Shown here in pieces: positions 5,881-6,083 of a stretch of DNA of 6,083 nt; within the stretch, counting starts at the first letter, position 1, and each line of letters begins with the position of its first letter. This DNA is from Acidimicrobiia bacterium (GTDB taxonomy: Bacteria; Actinomycetota; Acidimicrobiia; Spongiisociales; UBA5794), in assembly GCA_013695075.1 (NCBI GenBank), contig JACDBE010000328.1, positions 1-6,083 on the forward strand, given 5' to 3'. Under the pieces are notes generated by a model, which did no database searches, was not told the DNA's origin, and was given only the letters and a program-made list of their open reading frames with translations. The position numbers and the translations under genes are program-made.

Positions 5881-6001
5881 GCCCTCCTTCTCCCATCCGG
5901 ACTGTCACCGTCGGTCCCGGAGTTCCACCGGGTCCACCCCTGTTACGGGGGTCGCGGGCTGTCACCGCCGGTCGGGGATTTCACCCTGCCCTGAAGGGGG
6001 C
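5881..6001 (-). promoter_or_regulatory. FMN riboswitch (RFN element) controlling ribD-ribE-ribBA-ribH
   Basis: The minus strand carries the conserved RFN core in order: AGGGCAGGGTGAAATCCCC, CCGGCGGTGACAGCCCGCGA, a variable hairpin ACCCC/AGGGGT region, GGTGGAACTCC, and CCGACGGTGACAGTCCGGAT followed by GGGAGAAG. These blocks match the FMN aptamer as I know it. P1 can be drawn as GCCCCCTTC (5993-6001) with GAAGGAGGGC (5881-5890), 9 bp with one bulged A. Its 3' strand contains the ribD Shine-Dalgarno. No terminator hairpin with a T-run lies between the aptamer and ribD, so control is probably translational: FMN stabilises P1 and hides the ribosome-binding site. Confidence 0.95.
5883..5888 (-). 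promoter_or_regulatory. Shine-Dalgarno of ribD, inside riboswitch helix P1
   Basis: On the minus strand this reads AGGAGG (AAGGAGGG with flanks). It is 2 nt from the GTG at 5880 and 5 nt from the GTG at 5877. The same bases form the closing helix of the FMN aptamer, so ligand binding and ribosome binding should compete. Confidence 0.85.
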
Positions 6002-6016
6002 TCTTCTGCGGCGCCG

Positions 6017-6022
6017 ATCATA
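6017..6022 (-). promoter_or_regulatory. Predicted -10 box of the riboflavin operon
   Basis: TATGAT on the minus strand sits 15 nt upstream of the riboswitch. Transcription would start near 6010, leaving a leader of about 9 nt before helix P1. No TTG-containing -35 box is present at 16-19 bp spacing, where the sequence is nearly all G and C. The call therefore rests on one good hexamer and its position. Confidence 0.45.
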
Positions 6023-6083
6023 GCGGTTCCGACGGTGCCGCCCGCCGGCATGACACCGCGGCGGTCGATCTGCAGGTTGGAAC
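6023..6083. other. Right-edge stretch with no supported gene
   Basis: These 61 bases hold no gene start or end I can defend on either strand. They are presumably the promoter-upstream region of the riboflavin operon or the tail of a gene beyond the edge. Confidence 0.4.

Noticed and set aside
5962..6081. Minus-strand open frame entering from the right edge and ending at a TGA inside the riboswitch
   Set aside because: Its 39 codons match no family I know, and it would overlap the predicted -10 box and the aptamer. A real gene tail cannot be excluded, but nothing supports it.
6050..6083. Possible divergent plus-strand gene starting with ATG near 6050
   Set aside because: No Shine-Dalgarno is present and only 11 codons are visible, too few to judge.

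Overview
This is a high-GC, gene-dense bacterial window. Every gene I can support lies on the minus strand, so reading order runs from the right edge to the left. The base composition, GTG and ATC starts, and an infC-rpmI-rplT cluster followed by a SpoU rRNA methyltransferase suggest an actinobacterium. I suspect an Acidimicrobiia-like lineage, but that is a guess.

Right part (about 6022 down to 2485): a complete riboflavin operon. A TATGAT -10 box is followed within about 10 nt by an FMN riboswitch (5881-6001). Then come ribD (deaminase/reductase), ribE (riboflavin synthase), ribBA (DHBP synthase/GTP cyclohydrolase II) and ribH (lumazine synthase). The genes overlap as TGATG, ATGA and GTGA, so translation is probably coupled throughout. 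The riboswitch has no terminator. Its P1 helix appears to be closed by the ribD Shine-Dalgarno itself, which suggests direct translational control by FMN. Together the enzymes take GTP and ribulose 5-phosphate to riboflavin; only the dephosphorylation step has no gene here.

Middle (2484 down to 994): a 246-nt gap holds a well-formed sigma-70-type promoter (TTGATC, 17 bp, TATACT) and a leader of about 177 nt with a perfect 10-bp GC-rich hairpin. The translation cluster follows: infC (IF3, apparently starting at ATC behind a GGAGGT Shine-Dalgarno), rpmI (L35, GTG start) and rplT (L20).

Left part (958 down to 1): a TrmH/SpoU-type 2'-O-methyltransferase with an uncertain start, then the 5' end of a membrane protein cut by the window edge. 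Its first residues resemble the DUF418/heparan-alpha-glucosaminide N-acetyltransferase families.

No mobile element, CRISPR array, tRNA or rRNA was seen. The genes are housekeeping. The interest lies in the regulatory architecture: the riboswitch that occludes the ribosome-binding site, the ATC start of infC, and the structured infC leader.
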